Below are positions 1 to 9,400 of a DNA stretch of 64,000 nt, piece by piece (position 1 is the stretch's first letter; each line of letters opens with the position of its first letter). The notes beneath the pieces were generated by a model, which was given only the letters and a program-made list of their open reading frames with translations, was not told the DNA's origin and ran no database searches. Location of the stretch: assembly GCA_014058105.1 (NCBI GenBank), contig JACGCM010000599.1, positions 248,001 to 312,000 of the forward strand, read 5' to 3'. The position numbers and the translations under genes were made by a program. The DNA comes from Kingdonia uniflora. Its lineage: Eukaryota; Streptophyta; Magnoliopsida; Ranunculales; Circaeasteraceae.

Positions 1-660
1 GAGCGAACAATTATGCTTCACTGTGGCTTAGGCCTTCGAAGTCCAGCCAATTTCATGGTTTACTCTAAGTATCATGTTAACCCTCGACCCGACTGATACT
101 TGGGGGCGACCTTGAAATTTTCAAGCTTCCAATTTTGAGCAAACTCAAGGGGTAAGGATGGTCGAATGACCAGACCCTCGGGGATGCATTGGGGGCGAAC
201 AGATATGCTTTAATCAGGTTTAGAACCTTCGAAGTCCAGTTGATTTCTTGGTTTTCCCCGGGTATCATGTCCACCCTTGCCCCGACTTATACTTGGGGGC
301 AACCTTGAAATTTTTAAGTTTCCAACATTCGAGCAAACTCTAGGGGCACGAATGGTCGAAAGGCCGGACCCTCGAGAATGCGCTAGGGGCAAACATGTCT
401 AGCTTTGTTGTGGCTTAGGCCTTCGAAGTACAGCTAAATTATTGGGTTTCCTCTAGGTATCACGTCCCTTCAGCCCGACTGATACTTGGGGGCGACCTTA
501 AAAATTTTCAAACTTCCAACATTCGAGCAAACTCGAGGGGCACGAATTGTCAACCAACCGGACCCTTGGGAATGCATTGGTGGTGGCCGCGTCTTATATC
601 GTTGTGGCTTAGGCCTTCGATGTCCAGCAGATCCCTTAATTCCAAAAGAGGTATCATAAC
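1..660 (+). repeat. E1 post-pol tandem array, unit about 193 bp
   Basis: Three units plus a partial one. The landmark TACTTGGGGGCGACCTT recurs at 97, 290 and 483, a spacing of 193 bp. Each unit also has a GAGCAAACTC block and a block where CTTCGAAGTCCAG precedes the next unit. Equivalent arrays follow the integrase end in element A (from about 24040) and element B (from about 35290), so this marks the region just after pol. The spacing differs between elements (193, about 196-213, about 227). Confidence 0.85.
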
Positions 661-1128
661 ATCCTCGAAGCTCTTCAGGATCCAATCACTCTACAGTCAT
701 TTAACATAAATAGTACATGCAGATACTATTGTACAAGAGTATCTATAATTCTACTAAATGCGAGAAGATTCAAAACATCATACATCAGAGAAGAAGTTTC
801 TACACAACTCAAGCTAAGCCATGCATCAAGAGTTCGGTATAAGCTAAGACAATAGAATAAGCCTCAATATTTCAATAATCCAGAACAAAGAAAAGCCAGA
901 ACAAGACAGCAAATTCAGTCCAGAACATCAGGCATAAATTCAAAAGTAGTTCTGACTCAAATTCAGAAGTTTAACAGATAAGCAGCATCATACAGTACAA
1001 CAACCCACAGAAATACCAAGTTGAAAGACCAACTCCACAGAAAAATACACATGGTTCAAAATATTATAACTCAACAACAAATCAGAAAAGGTAGACATGG
1101 AACTCTAATACAAATACCTCATATCGGC

Positions 1129-1706
1129 GCAGCAGCATCCCCTTCCCCAACATGCCCTTTAACATCGCCATCAGCACCCACAGTCAAAGGCCTCGACCCT
1201 AAACCATCTGCAATCACGTCAGGTGAAGCCCCAACAGCAATACCTTCACTCACAAGAGTTTCCATACCCCTTCCAACACCTTCAACATCAACTTCCATTC
1301 CTCCTTCATTTGTCTACAAAGACTCCTTAGTAATAGGTTCTTCCACAACATGAAGGCGATCAAACGTGCCAGGATCAAAACCCTGATCCTCAATAAACTC
1401 TTTCTGCCTGACAGTCACTCTACATTCACCATCAAACTGCGTTTGGTATAGCACCTTCTGTTCTGCCTTCTCCTTCTCTTTCGCAGCAAGCTTCACCGCC
1501 CACACCTGCTCTTGATTATACCGCTGACTCTTGAGCCTCTTATCGAAGGAATCCCCGATTGCCGCCAAATCTCGCTTCAAATCTTTGACCTCAGACAATA
1601 ATGAAGCCTCAGTCCCTCGAGCAAACTCTAAACTATCAAGTGCCTCCCGCAACCTCCTTTTTCCCACTTTCACCGCCTTGCTGAATGACTGCGCCCAAGC
1701 ATCCGT
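1129..1706 (-). pseudogene. E1 antisense gene, last exon (coiled coil and Gly/Val-rich tail)
   Basis: On the minus strand an AG acceptor (TCTAGCAG, 1707-1710 and beyond) opens an exon that begins with a T-D-A-W motif. It runs through a Lys/Glu-rich, heptad-like coiled coil, then Q-x-F-D-G-E-C and GFDPGTFDR, and ends in a Gly/Val/Asp-rich tail. An in-frame stop (about 1314) separates coil from tail. The same exon is recognisable in element A (24856-25392) and element B (36384-36998): it starts with H-A-W and has the Y-x-P-x-x-F and V-E-G-V motifs in the same order. Function unknown. Tat elements are known to carry extra ORFs outside gag-pol, some of them antisense. Confidence 0.6.
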
Positions 1707-1796
1707 CTGCTAGAATATTTAAACCGTCAACATTTCTCGAAGCATGAAGTACTTAAGAGGATTGTAAAAAACTTACAAACAATAATAGATAGTTAC

Positions 1797-2371
1797 CTGA
1801 AACATGGTTTTCTTCATCCACCTCGAAACCTCCTCTGGATCACCATCACAAAGCTCTACCATCGAAGTAGCCTTGGCTATAACATGCTTTTTTCACTCAG
1901 CCTCTGTCATCTCTTCCTCCTCGTCCTCTACATCATCTTCCCCCCGCACCCTACGCCTTTTGCACTGAGCAACCTTTGACTGTTGCACCTTCGGAGCTTC
2001 AGGCACGACTTTACCCTTCCCTTTCTCAGCCTATGTTGGCACCTGCCTCGGCCTCAGTCTCAAAGCATCACTAGCCACTCCGGGCACTGACACTATTTAC
2101 CTCGATGCCCTTTTCAACTTTGAAACATACTAAACGTTTCTTGGTAACTCATCCCCTCCCATTTCTTTGGGTACTTTTGAACCACCTTCGCTTCTCCTCC
2201 TCTTTGATGGCTTCGGCGTAACGGGTACGTTTCAAAACAGGGAGTTTGTCTTCTTCCTTCTCTGCCTCTAGATATTAAGACTTTTGAAAACCGAATTCAC
2301 CCACTCCTCACTAGCATCGAGCAAGGCGTCAATATAGTTTCTCGGGCTGTCCCAAGATAGACTCTTCGGAC
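1797..2371 (-). pseudogene. E1 antisense gene, penultimate exon (charged region)
   Basis: Minus-strand segment bounded by an acceptor GCTCTGCAG (just above 2371) and a donor CAG/GTAACT (ending at 1797). It reads SPRNYIDALLDASEEWVN near its start, then Lys/Arg- and Glu/Asp-rich stretches that suggest a nuclear or nucleic-acid-binding protein, and ends with a C-x-G-D-P-E-E-V-x-R-W motif. The A and B copies show matching ends (N-P-E-E-A-G and N-P-D-E-A-G) next to donors at the same place. At least four in-frame stops make this copy dead. Confidence 0.55.
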
Positions 2372-2739
2372 CTGCAGAGCAAATAAAATATAATTACCAC
2401 TTATTCGAGACATACATCTAAAACAATCGTTCGACAACAAACTTACTCTGATTATAGACCTTATGATGCAACTTATAAAGGTTCTCCCCCTTCCACTTAG
2501 ATCGATACATTCAATAATTACGTGTATCTACCCCCTCCAACGGATATGAATACATTAGAAACCTCGACCTAAACCCAATGCCTCCTTCAAAACCCTCAAA
2601 ATCCTCAAATGGGTTGGAACCCAGGCTCATGAATTCCCATATCCTCAAAGATAACCTCCAAACTCTAAACCCAGAAGATTCTACTCACAGACACAGAAGG
2701 TAAAACAAAACAAGATTGGACAGAGATCAAGTCACATAC

Positions 2740-2898
2740 CTGTGTTAGAAGAAGTATACTCAAAACAGCAAGATCAATGCAACAACTTCAGCAACTTCCC
2801 TCAAGCACCAACACTAATGGCGTATGTTCTCTTCCTCACACTCTCTCTGGCTTTTTCTCAATGAATAGTACAGTGGTTACTTCACTCACATTTATATA
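2740..2898 (-). promoter_or_regulatory. E1 antisense TATA box and short 5' exon
   Basis: On the minus strand TATATAAA (2891-2898) is followed about 150 bp downstream by a strong donor, CACAG/GTATGTGAC (exon end about 2740). Element B has the same layout: TATTTAAAG (38978-38986), then a donor GTATGT ending at about 38826. I infer a promoter with a short, largely non-coding first exon for the antisense gene. Position conservation between diverged elements is the main support. Confidence 0.45.
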
Positions 2899-3339
2899 CC
2901 TTCTCAGAAAACCAAAATCGCCTCGATTTTCAAACCACTATCATTACCACGCCCCCACTACCCTAACTTTTTGGCTGCAATATATTTTGACTAATTTGCC
3001 CCTCATACCCCTCACGCGCGAACTACACGTTTAATTCAAATTAACTATAAAACTTGAAGCCTCTCGAATCTTTTCACCCTCACTAGAAGCCAACCAGTCA
3101 AATCTTAATATCTAATCATACCTTTTCTGTAAAACAGGCAAAAATCATGATTACCTGTACGGTACACTTCCCCAGGCGCACGTACCATTCTGATAGACCA
3201 GCTGTCTGGGCTGTCAGTATGACCAGTCAAGTCCAACAAATCTTCGACACACCCACGTATCGTCCACGAATAATCAGCTACACCGGATATCGAAATTTTG
3301 ATCTACAACACATTCGTCACTTCAAAACTTTGTCTTTAT

Positions 3340-3690
3340 TACTTTGACAGATCATCCGTGTACTTGGCAGATCACAATTTTTACTTCGACAGATCATCCT
3401 CCCACCTCGACAGGTTATAATATTTTACTTCAACAGTTCCAAATTCCTCTTATACACAAATTAAAATTTCGAATTTTACTTCGAAAAATCAAAATTCTAC
3501 TTCAACAGACTATAATTTTTTACTTCGACAATTCAAGATTTTCCTTCGACAGTTCAAGTACCCTACTTCGAGAGATTATACTATTACTTCGACAACTCAG
3601 GATACTACTTCAAGAATTCAGACTCCTCCTTCGACAGATTTTACCTTTACTTCGACAGTTCAAAATTTTTGTTTTGATATTTCTGACTTT
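3340..3690 (+). repeat. degenerate short-unit repeat built on TACTTCGACAG
   Basis: About fifteen imperfect copies of a unit of roughly 20-28 bp with the core TTACTTCGACAG followed by a TT/AA-rich spacer. The cores vary (ACTTCGACAATTC, CCTTCGACAGTTC, ACTTCAACAG). It lies in the non-coding part of E1 between the antisense gene promoter and the small antisense ORFs. No coding sense is seen. Confidence 0.7.
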
Positions 3691-3891
3691 TAGTGCGACA
3701 GTTCAAATTGTTACTTATAAAGAGTCAGAAGACTACTTCAACGGTGATTTAAAATCTCAATTTCATTAAGAAGGACAAGACATCCAGTCACAAATTACAG
3801 ACCCCATCAAAAAAAGAAGAGAGATAGCAACAACAAAAGCAAACCACAGACAAACCAACCAAAACACCTAACAATACAGTTGAAAGAAACC

Positions 3892-4208
3892 CTAATTATC
3901 AGCGGGATGCTCCTCATCGACCACAGACACAGTACCAGCATCCTCCTGGTCCACAATTTCTACCGTAAACGATTCAAGCAGGGACAACCGGTGGCGGGTA
4001 ATGGTCCCATCATCTGCAATATTCCCCACCAGTACGCGAAGGGCATGCTAGCAATAGGTTCCCCAGGTTCTGCCTCAAAAAAATCAGGCATCTCAACATC
4101 AATGTCCTGTTCAATACCAAACCTCTATTCTAACCCCAGCGTCGTCTCCCGTACTCGCCCGACACTTACTGCCGCCTAGTTCTCTTGTGCGGGTACATTT
4201 AAAGCCAT
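3892..4208 (-). pseudogene. E1 small antisense ORF (proximal copy)
   Basis: Minus-strand ORF of about 105 codons starting MALNVPAQ at 4208. It has in-frame stops after codon 10 and again about 16 codons later, and one frameshift near the middle. It contains D-V-E-M-P-D-F-F-E-A-E, which matches D-W-D-M-P-E-L-V-E-V-E-A in the neighbouring ORF at 4858-5262 and resembles the E-A-E-D cores of the E2, D and E3 copies. Function unknown; the protein is small and acidic. TATAAAAG (4260-4267) lies about 55 bp before the ATG. Confidence 0.5.
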
Positions 4209-4259
4209 TCTGATCTGAGCAGTATGCAGACAGATGATAAATCTTCTTCACAACAGCCC

Positions 4260-4267
4260 CTTTTATA
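4260..4267 (-). promoter_or_regulatory. TATA box for the E1 small antisense ORF
   Basis: TATAAAAG on the minus strand, about 55 bp ahead of the ATG at 4208. Spacing and orientation match the TATA boxes ahead of the small ORFs at 6693, 7873, 14941 and 16948. Confidence 0.5.
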
Positions 4268-4857
4268 CATGAAGGATGATTTCAACTTTCTCTCTTCCCA
4301 AGCCGAATTAATTGTTGTCTTCAATTTACCTCCTTGAAAACTCAACAGTCCAACCTTTACAACTTCCCAGACGTAACCGTTTCATCTGCATGCACATGGA
4401 AACACCATTTACGAGGACTTGCATTCGAAGTTCTTGCATCGAACCATCGACCAGTTACCTAACAGTCCATCCAGCATCAAACCATAGACCATTTTCACAC
4501 TTCGATCTCTTGTACTGAGTCTTCACTAATACAGAGTTAATTACCTTCGACTATATCATTATACTTCGATGCCTATTTTTCCAATAGTATTCATTACCAC
4601 CTATTAACGTTCGATGAGATACACTTCTTACCCTTCTTATACGTATATTCGTCTACAATGCCTATCAAATTCAAACACACAAAATTTCAGCAAAAACATC
4701 GTTTCCATTCCATTCCCCAAAGTACAACCAAAGCAACAAATTTACATAACCAAATACATTTAAACTACAGCAAAAACAAAAACCTCCAAATACAACCCTA
4801 CAAAAAAGCCCTGCACTATCTCCATCACCTCCATCACTGCCTTAAACAGCAGCCCTA

Positions 4858-5262
4858 CTTATAGAAGGTCCAGTTCCACTCTCTAAGCTTTGTTCCTCCA
4901 TCTCCTCTTCTGCCCAAACGAGGCATTTGGCCAAAGCCGACAGAAAGGGTACCGTTTCTCTAAGGTCGTAAAGTTGTACTTCAGTTGATCCTAAAGATAG
5001 GGGACATGAGCTCTCCAGCTTCTACTTCTACTAGTTCGGGCATGTCCCAGTCCAGATCATGTTGCCCGAAAAACTTCATATCCAATTCAGCTGTCTTCCG
5101 TCCTATGCGACGATCCCGGGTGAACCCCATCCTTTTCTGATAGCGCGTATTGGGTGTGGTATCAATAGAGATTTCAAAAAGTTTCAGAAGAAAGAGAAGA
5201 GAATGAAATAGAAGAAGAACATGCAATATCCCTACCCCCATAACCCATGCTGATAGCCTCAT
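4858..5262 (-). pseudogene. E1 small antisense ORF (LTR-proximal copy)
   Basis: An open stretch at 4981-5262 (93 codons) is followed, after a frameshift, by an acidic C-terminus ending near 4858 with S-I-S-R-A. The core T-T-P-N-T-R-Y-x-K matches element B (near 40050) exactly through N-T-R-Y, and the C-terminal L-A-x-x-L-V-x-A-E-x pattern matches element A (28277-28612). The hydrophobic N-terminal run may be intron or leader rather than protein: A and B have a CTTCTTC-rich tract ending in an AG at this place. Function unknown. Confidence 0.5.
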
Positions 5263-5394
5263 TTCATTTATTACCCTATTACTACCAATATCTCTTTATT
5301 ACTCTATTTTATTACCTATCCGAAAACCAACCATCAAACTAAGGCCAAGTAGTTTTCTCAGCAAATGCCTCTACACATGTTTTTGAGACCTTCG

Positions 5395-5409
5395 CTAAGA
5401 GGGGGCGAA
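5395..5409 (+). promoter_or_regulatory. E1 polypurine tract
   Basis: CTAAGAGGGGGCGAA directly upstream of the LTR start, the expected primer site for plus-strand DNA synthesis. The same G-rich tract precedes each 3' LTR in this series (8139, 15181, 28827, 40292). Confidence 0.8.
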
Positions 5410-6147
5410 TATAGTAGCTTACTCGAAGCCTTCTACCCCAAATAGATACTCGAAGGCTACTTCGAAGCCTACTCGTACGTCTCAAAGTCCAGTCAAATCC
5501 GCAAACAAGCCTCCCAAAGATCATCCGAAGACGAAGCCTCAACTCTGAACAAGCCTCGAGGACAGACTCCGCATCACAGCAGAAACACTTCGACCATATA
5601 TCCGTATATGGTCGAAGTATGATGGGACAAGCAGCTAGCTCACTAGACAAGATGGCGTAGTGGCTAGTCCTTGCAGCTATAGTAGCAGGCCCAACCACTG
5701 CCACAGTGTCAAAGTACAAAGACAGACCCAACAACTGTTACAGTGACAGTACCGACATTTTCGGCGCCCATATCCCCGCTGGAATATCTGGATGGTACCC
5801 TTGTAATCTGGCCTAACCTTGGTGACTCAGCCCTTTCTATGTTTTATAAATAGGAGAGAGGGGGAACCAAGGAGAGGTTACAAAAATTTTCCCCAGCCCT
5901 TTTGTAGTTTACCTTCGATCACCCCGTAAAAACCCAGTACTCGAACCTTCGACTACTCGGCAGAAATATAAACACTCTTAAAAATCCTCATCAGAGGTCG
6001 TGGAGAGTCGCATTCCAGGCCTCCACGCAAGTATATTGCCTATTGATTACTCTAATTCTAGATAACGTACTTGTATTCCTTTGCTTGAAGATTTAACCCT
6101 GTGGTGTAAGAGCCAACTTCCCTTCTCTAAGAAGTTAGGCCCTTACA
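5410..6147 (+). repeat. E1 3' LTR
   Basis: 738 bp between the polypurine tract and a terminal CCTTACA. It begins TATAGTAGC where relatives have TGTAGTAGC, so the normal TG terminus has become TA. It holds a TATA box (TATAAATA, 5845-5852), the sequence GGTGACTCA upstream of it as in the LTRs of A and B, and a GGTGTAAGAGC block near the end. A perfect inverted repeat lies at 5587-5618. No primer-binding site follows, which fits a 3' LTR. Confidence 0.8.
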
Positions 6148-6321
6148 TGTTATACACAATATATGTACACTACAAATATAATAGAATACTTTATTCAATT
6201 AGATCGAAGCACCACAATATGTTATTCTCTCTCGATCTCTCATTTTACATTTATTCAAAACTCAACCACAAAATACTACTACAAAACAGATTACTCTCAA
6301 CAAAGTTTCATGACTTTGAAC

Positions 6322-6693
6322 TCACCAAGCTCCCCAGCTGCATCTAAAGCAACCCCGATGGTTCGATTGCCCGCACAAAATTAACTCCCCATTAGCCACC
6401 CTTCCATCCTCTTCCACGATCTTATCACACTTGAGTTGTCCCACAGTCAACTCTCGCACACGGGGATCCAACAGAGATTTACGAAATATGTTACACCAAT
6501 GGAAACGATCATGCTCGACACGCCTGTCCTCATCATCCAAACCAACCAGATTCAATGACCATTTCGGAAGCACAACATCATACGGCAAGTGATGAAAATA
6601 ATATTCACGGAGTTCAACAACCTTGATATGGAACCTGCCATCCGCCGCCTTGTGCGTATGCTGAGAGCGAGTCCTCACCATGCTCGAACGCAA
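6322..6693 (-). CDS. E2 small antisense ORF 1
   Basis: Uninterrupted 123-codon ORF starting M-R-S-S-M-V-R-T-R-S-Q. The M-V-R-T-R-S-Q run matches M-V-T-I-R-T-Q at the start of the ORF at 7541-7873 and M-V-T-M-R-F-Q in element D, so the inner Met at 6681 may be the true start. The middle is rich in Asp, Glu and Arg (D-D-E-D-R-R-V-E-H-D) and aligns with the acidic E-A-E-D core of the family. A TATA box at 6735-6742 sits about 45 bp ahead. No signal peptide or membrane segment. Function unknown; being open in a decayed element, it deserves attention. Confidence 0.5.
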   Translation of the reverse strand: MRSSMVRTRSQHTHKAADGRFHIKVVELREYYFHHLPYDVVLPKWSLNLVGLDDEDRRVEHDRFHWCNIFRKSLLDPRVRELTVGQLKCDKIVEEDGRVANGELILCGQSNHRGCFRCSWGAW

Positions 6694-6734
6694 CCACTCT
6701 AGAACAATACTAGTAACAACAACAACGAAGCCCT

Positions 6735-6742
6735 ACTTATAG
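6735..6742 (-). promoter_or_regulatory. TATA box for E2 small antisense ORF 1
   Basis: CTATAAGT on the minus strand about 45 bp before the ATG at 6693. Confidence 0.45.
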
Positions 6743-7314
6743 ACAAAGGAAGATCTCCGCAAAATCAATCACCCCATAGATTCTCCTCATAAAATATTTA
6801 TGCGAACAACAGAATATATATGCAGAATATCGTGATAGTTCATTACCTCCATAACATAAAATATCCCCTCAGATGCGTACATGGCTATAACCACGATGAC
6901 ACCTAGCCGAACAGTCCCTCACACCAATCCATCTCAACCTTGTCACACAACTCACATACATATAAGACATCTAGTTCGCACCAAAAACTCGACCTGCTCT
7001 AAATTTCACCTCAACTCTCAATACCATTTTTTCCTTCACACCCATAAACATCTATTTCTCTATACTCCTATGGTACAAGAAGAAAGGAAAATTAACAGAG
7101 CTTGAAGACACAATATCATCGAAACAGAAAAATCTATATTTCATTCAGTCCGAAAATTACTATTACAGAATACTTTATAATAGAGACTTTACAGATTACT
7201 TCAATTTACATTAAGTATCAGCTCGAAACCCTTTTCCTGGGGCAAGCAGTTCACAGACGTAGCAGACCACAAACTTTGATCCTGTGCTACAACACGCAAG
7301 GAAGTCAGAAGATC

Positions 7315-7523
7315 AATTTCATAGAGGAAATATCTTCTTTATGGCCAAAGAACTATGGTCTATGGAAGAAAACGATCCTCTGCATCCTCCTCACCTCCCC
7401 GCATGCTAGAGGTAGGGAGAAGGGCATTTTCACAGAGAAAGATCTTTTTCATGGCCAAAGAGCTATGGTCTATGGAAAAAAACGATCCTCTGCATCCTCC
7501 TCACCTCCCCGCATGCTAGAGAC
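7315..7523 (+). repeat. 110 bp tandem duplication in E2
   Basis: Two adjacent copies, marked by ATGGCCAAAGAACTATGG at 7341 and ATGGCCAAAGAGCTATGG at 7451. Both continue through a CCTCTGCATCCTCCTCACC block and CCCGCATGCTAGAG. The copies differ at only a few bases, so the duplication is much younger than the element. It lies downstream (minus strand) of the ORF at 7541-7873. Confidence 0.85.
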
Positions 7524-7540
7524 AGAAAGGCCTCATTTCT

Positions 7541-7873
7541 TCAATAAGACCCACTCATTAGCAGGATATCGTCGATACTTCCTCGGTCGAACACTTGCCC
7601 TTCATCTTCAGTGGTAATAGCCTCCTCCGCCAGCAGACGAAGACCATTACGACGTTCAGCCTCCGATGTCTCCAAGTAATGAAAATGTACCATTTGGTAG
7701 TAATCATCCTCTGCCTCCATCATTTCTTCATAAGACATACGATAAAAAGTGGGAGACACAAGAATGGAAGTAGGCAAATGCAGCGGTTGATATTTTAAAT
7801 ATATAATACGCAATTCCTCCATCTTTCTCCGGATCCTAGACTCTTGGGCCTGAGTCCTAATCGTCACCATCAA
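7541..7873 (-). CDS. E2 small antisense ORF 2
   Basis: Open 110-codon ORF. It begins M-M-V-T-I-R-T-Q and has a basic, helix-prone stretch (R-I-R-R-K-M-E-E-L-R) with the L-x-Y-L-K-Y motif shared with element D. The family core follows: L-P-T-S-I-L-V-S-P-T-F-Y-x-M-S-Y-E-E, then E-A-E-D-D-Y-Y-Q-M, then an R-L-L-A-E-E stretch. The copies in E3 (16629-16948) and the inverted fragment (55544-55777) share P-I-x-x-P-P-T-Y-H-G-M and E-D-x-F-Y. TATAAAAG (7913-7920) lies about 45 bp upstream. Function unknown. Confidence 0.55.
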   Translation of the reverse strand: MMVTIRTQAQESRIRRKMEELRIIYLKYQPLHLPTSILVSPTFYRMSYEEMMEAEDDYYQMVHFHYLETSEAERRNGLRLLAEEAITTEDEGQVFDRGSIDDILLMSGSY

Positions 7874-7912
7874 TAACCACTAGGGCAGAGTCTACAACTT
7901 AACTCTGAGTAT

Positions 7913-7920
7913 CTTTTATA
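7913..7920 (-). promoter_or_regulatory. TATA box for E2 small antisense ORF 2
   Basis: TATAAAAG on the minus strand, about 45 bp before the first ATG at 7873. This repeats the layout seen for the other small antisense ORFs. Confidence 0.5.
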
Positions 7921-8138
7921 CGCAGATCAGCATTCAAAGCAGACTCTACAAATTCCCAACGTCAAATCAATTCCCCATGTACCAATATTTGACTACAGTC
8001 ATTGGTTTTAGGAAACCCAACAGACACCAACAAAGAATCATGAACTACCATTAGAAATGAAACCCCAATATAACTACAGTATTTATTGATACTTCTCAAC
8101 CAGCACCACTCACCTACAATCATTCTCGTACTGTTGGC

Positions 8139-8152
8139 CGAGAGGGGGCGGT
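8139..8152 (+). promoter_or_regulatory. E2 polypurine tract
   Basis: CGAGAGGGGGCGGT immediately before the LTR start TGTAGTGGC. Confidence 0.75.
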
Positions 8153-9213
8153 TGTAGTGGCTTATTCTGCATCTCGAGCTCATGCTTTATCTTCGAACTA
8201 CAGGTAAACTTTCGACCCCAACAAACAGAGTACGTGGCACATACAACATAAAATTTTTAACCAACACTACTCACACCGGATAGCCCTCATGCTATTGGTT
8301 GAGAACCGTCTTGTAATAGCTTATTTCGTATCTCGGACTCAGACTTTGTCCTCGATCTCATCAGCATACAGGAAGTATGACCAAAGACATAACCAACTCT
8401 ACTCAGTTCGAGACGTCACTTTTGACCTATGCACTAACGGTTCGACCTACACGAAGCACATAGTCAGCAATAGAGCCGTTGAACAACAGTAAGAGTTAGA
8501 ACGTTACACAACTTGGTCAAAGAATATCTCACACTCATATTGTAACGTCCATCATTAAGAAACTTTATGGTCATCAAATGGTCATATTAGAGAACCTATA
8601 AAAAAACCTGGAGGACTACAAATGAGGGACGAAACGATCACCATAGAAAAGTTCCTACTCTATCTTCCTATATTCTAAAATCGTTCATTGTAGTAGACTA
8701 GCAATCTCAATAAGATCATCACTTTCTCAAAATCCTCAAGAGAGGTTGTGGTTTTTAACCTATCCAAAGGTCACTAATGACAAGTCTTTTGCTGCATGCA
8801 ATGGGAGAGTTCAAGATGTTGTTTAAGGGTAGTTTCGAGATTGAAGCCTTTGGAGGAGTTTTGCTTCTGACTTGGTGGATTAAGCTTGTACCTGCCTTGG
8901 GGATTTCTGAAGTGAATGACAACCCTTTTGTTTTTGTGAGGAGTAAAAAGGATAGGTTTATTTCAGGAAAGTGTAATTGTAGTTGGCTTTTCCTACATTT
9001 GCTTTGTTTTATTGTTAGCCTTCCTTGTGTGGATTGAGCTAGTTAGGCTTTGCCTTGGTTTGTAAATCTGTGTGTTTCTTTAATAAATCATGGGGGTTAG
9101 TCCCCTAGCTTGCCTTTAAAAAAAAAAAAAAATTGTTTACTGTCTGTCATTCTTTAACGCTCTAAATACATTTGGTGTAAAGGCTAAGTCCGCATCCTAG
9201 AATTAGGCAAACA
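8153..9213 (+). repeat. E2 3' LTR, interrupted by a LINE tail
   Basis: Starts TGTAGTGGC after the polypurine tract. It has a TATA-like CCTATAAAAAAACC near 8595 and a GAGGTTGTGG block (8742 region) comparable to GAGGTCGTCG in the E3 LTR. It resumes after the LINE insertion with TTTGGTGTAAAGGCTAAG and ends near AATTAGGCAAACA (9213, uncertain by a few bases). Without the LINE it is about 700 bp. It is diverged from the other LTRs. Confidence 0.65.
8775..9132 (+). mobile_element. 5'-truncated L1-type LINE 3' end
   Basis: About 360 bp ending in AATAAATCATGGGGGTTAGT, CCTAGCTTGCCTTT and a 15-base A tail (9118-9132). The same GGGGTTAGTC...AGCTTGCCTTTC ending appears in antisense at 39528-39570 and, diverged, at 42090-42140, so one LINE family seeded several copies. 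It interrupts the E2 LTR. No target duplication could be fixed and no coding domain is left. The 5' boundary is approximate. Confidence 0.65.
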
Positions 9214-9400
9214 ACAACTATATTTTATCTCTTCGACAAACATCTATCCAATTATAGAGGATATCTTTATTTGTATTTTATTACTTATCATCTAAAACAT
9301 GACGTGTTTTGTTTCTTTAACTCCAAACCTAGATATCCCATTAAAGATCCATATCTGGTCATCGTTCTATATTCACAAATCCATTACATGGCCCTCTTTT

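Larger units (their letters stand above)
1..6147 (+). mobile_element. E1: Tat-lineage Ty3/gypsy LTR retrotransposon, 3' portion
   Basis: Right-hand part of an LTR retrotransposon whose gag-pol and 5' LTR lie left of the window. In order it shows a tandem-repeat array (1-660), antisense gene exons (1129-2371), an antisense 5' exon with a TATA box (about 2740-2898), a degenerate short-unit repeat (3340-3690), two small antisense ORFs (3892-4208 and 4858-5262), a polypurine tract (5395-5409) and the 3' LTR (5410-6147). The same order is seen in elements A and B, where the Tat-type pol is visible; this is the basis for the assignment. The coding parts carry stops and frameshifts. The DNA after 6147 is the 3' region of a related element, so E1 most likely inserted into it. 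Confidence 0.75.
6148..9213 (+). mobile_element. E2: Tat-type LTR retrotransposon, 3' end only
   Basis: Begins where E1 ends and contains two small antisense ORFs with TATA boxes (6322-6693 and 7541-7873), a 110 bp tandem duplication, a polypurine tract (8139-8152) and an LTR (8153 to about 9213) into which a LINE tail has inserted. No gag, pol or large antisense gene is present, so the rest of E2 should lie left of E1, outside the window. Confidence 0.65.

Noticed and set aside
1021..1353. Plus-strand ORF of 110 codons
   Set aside because: Overlaps the antisense last exon of E1; low-complexity Pro/Thr/Ser composition typical of a shadow frame.
4835..4870. TATA-like CTATAAGTAGGGC on the minus strand; similar motifs at 28270 and 39755
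   Set aside because: They coincide with the last codons of the small antisense ORFs (S-I-S-R-A, C-P-I-C-R, C-I-N-R-G) in three aligned elements, so they are better explained as coding sequence.
8777..9037. 86-codon ORF in the LINE tail inside the E2 LTR
   Set aside because: Lies in LINE 3' sequence just before the A tail; no RT or RNase H motif, so probably untranslated.
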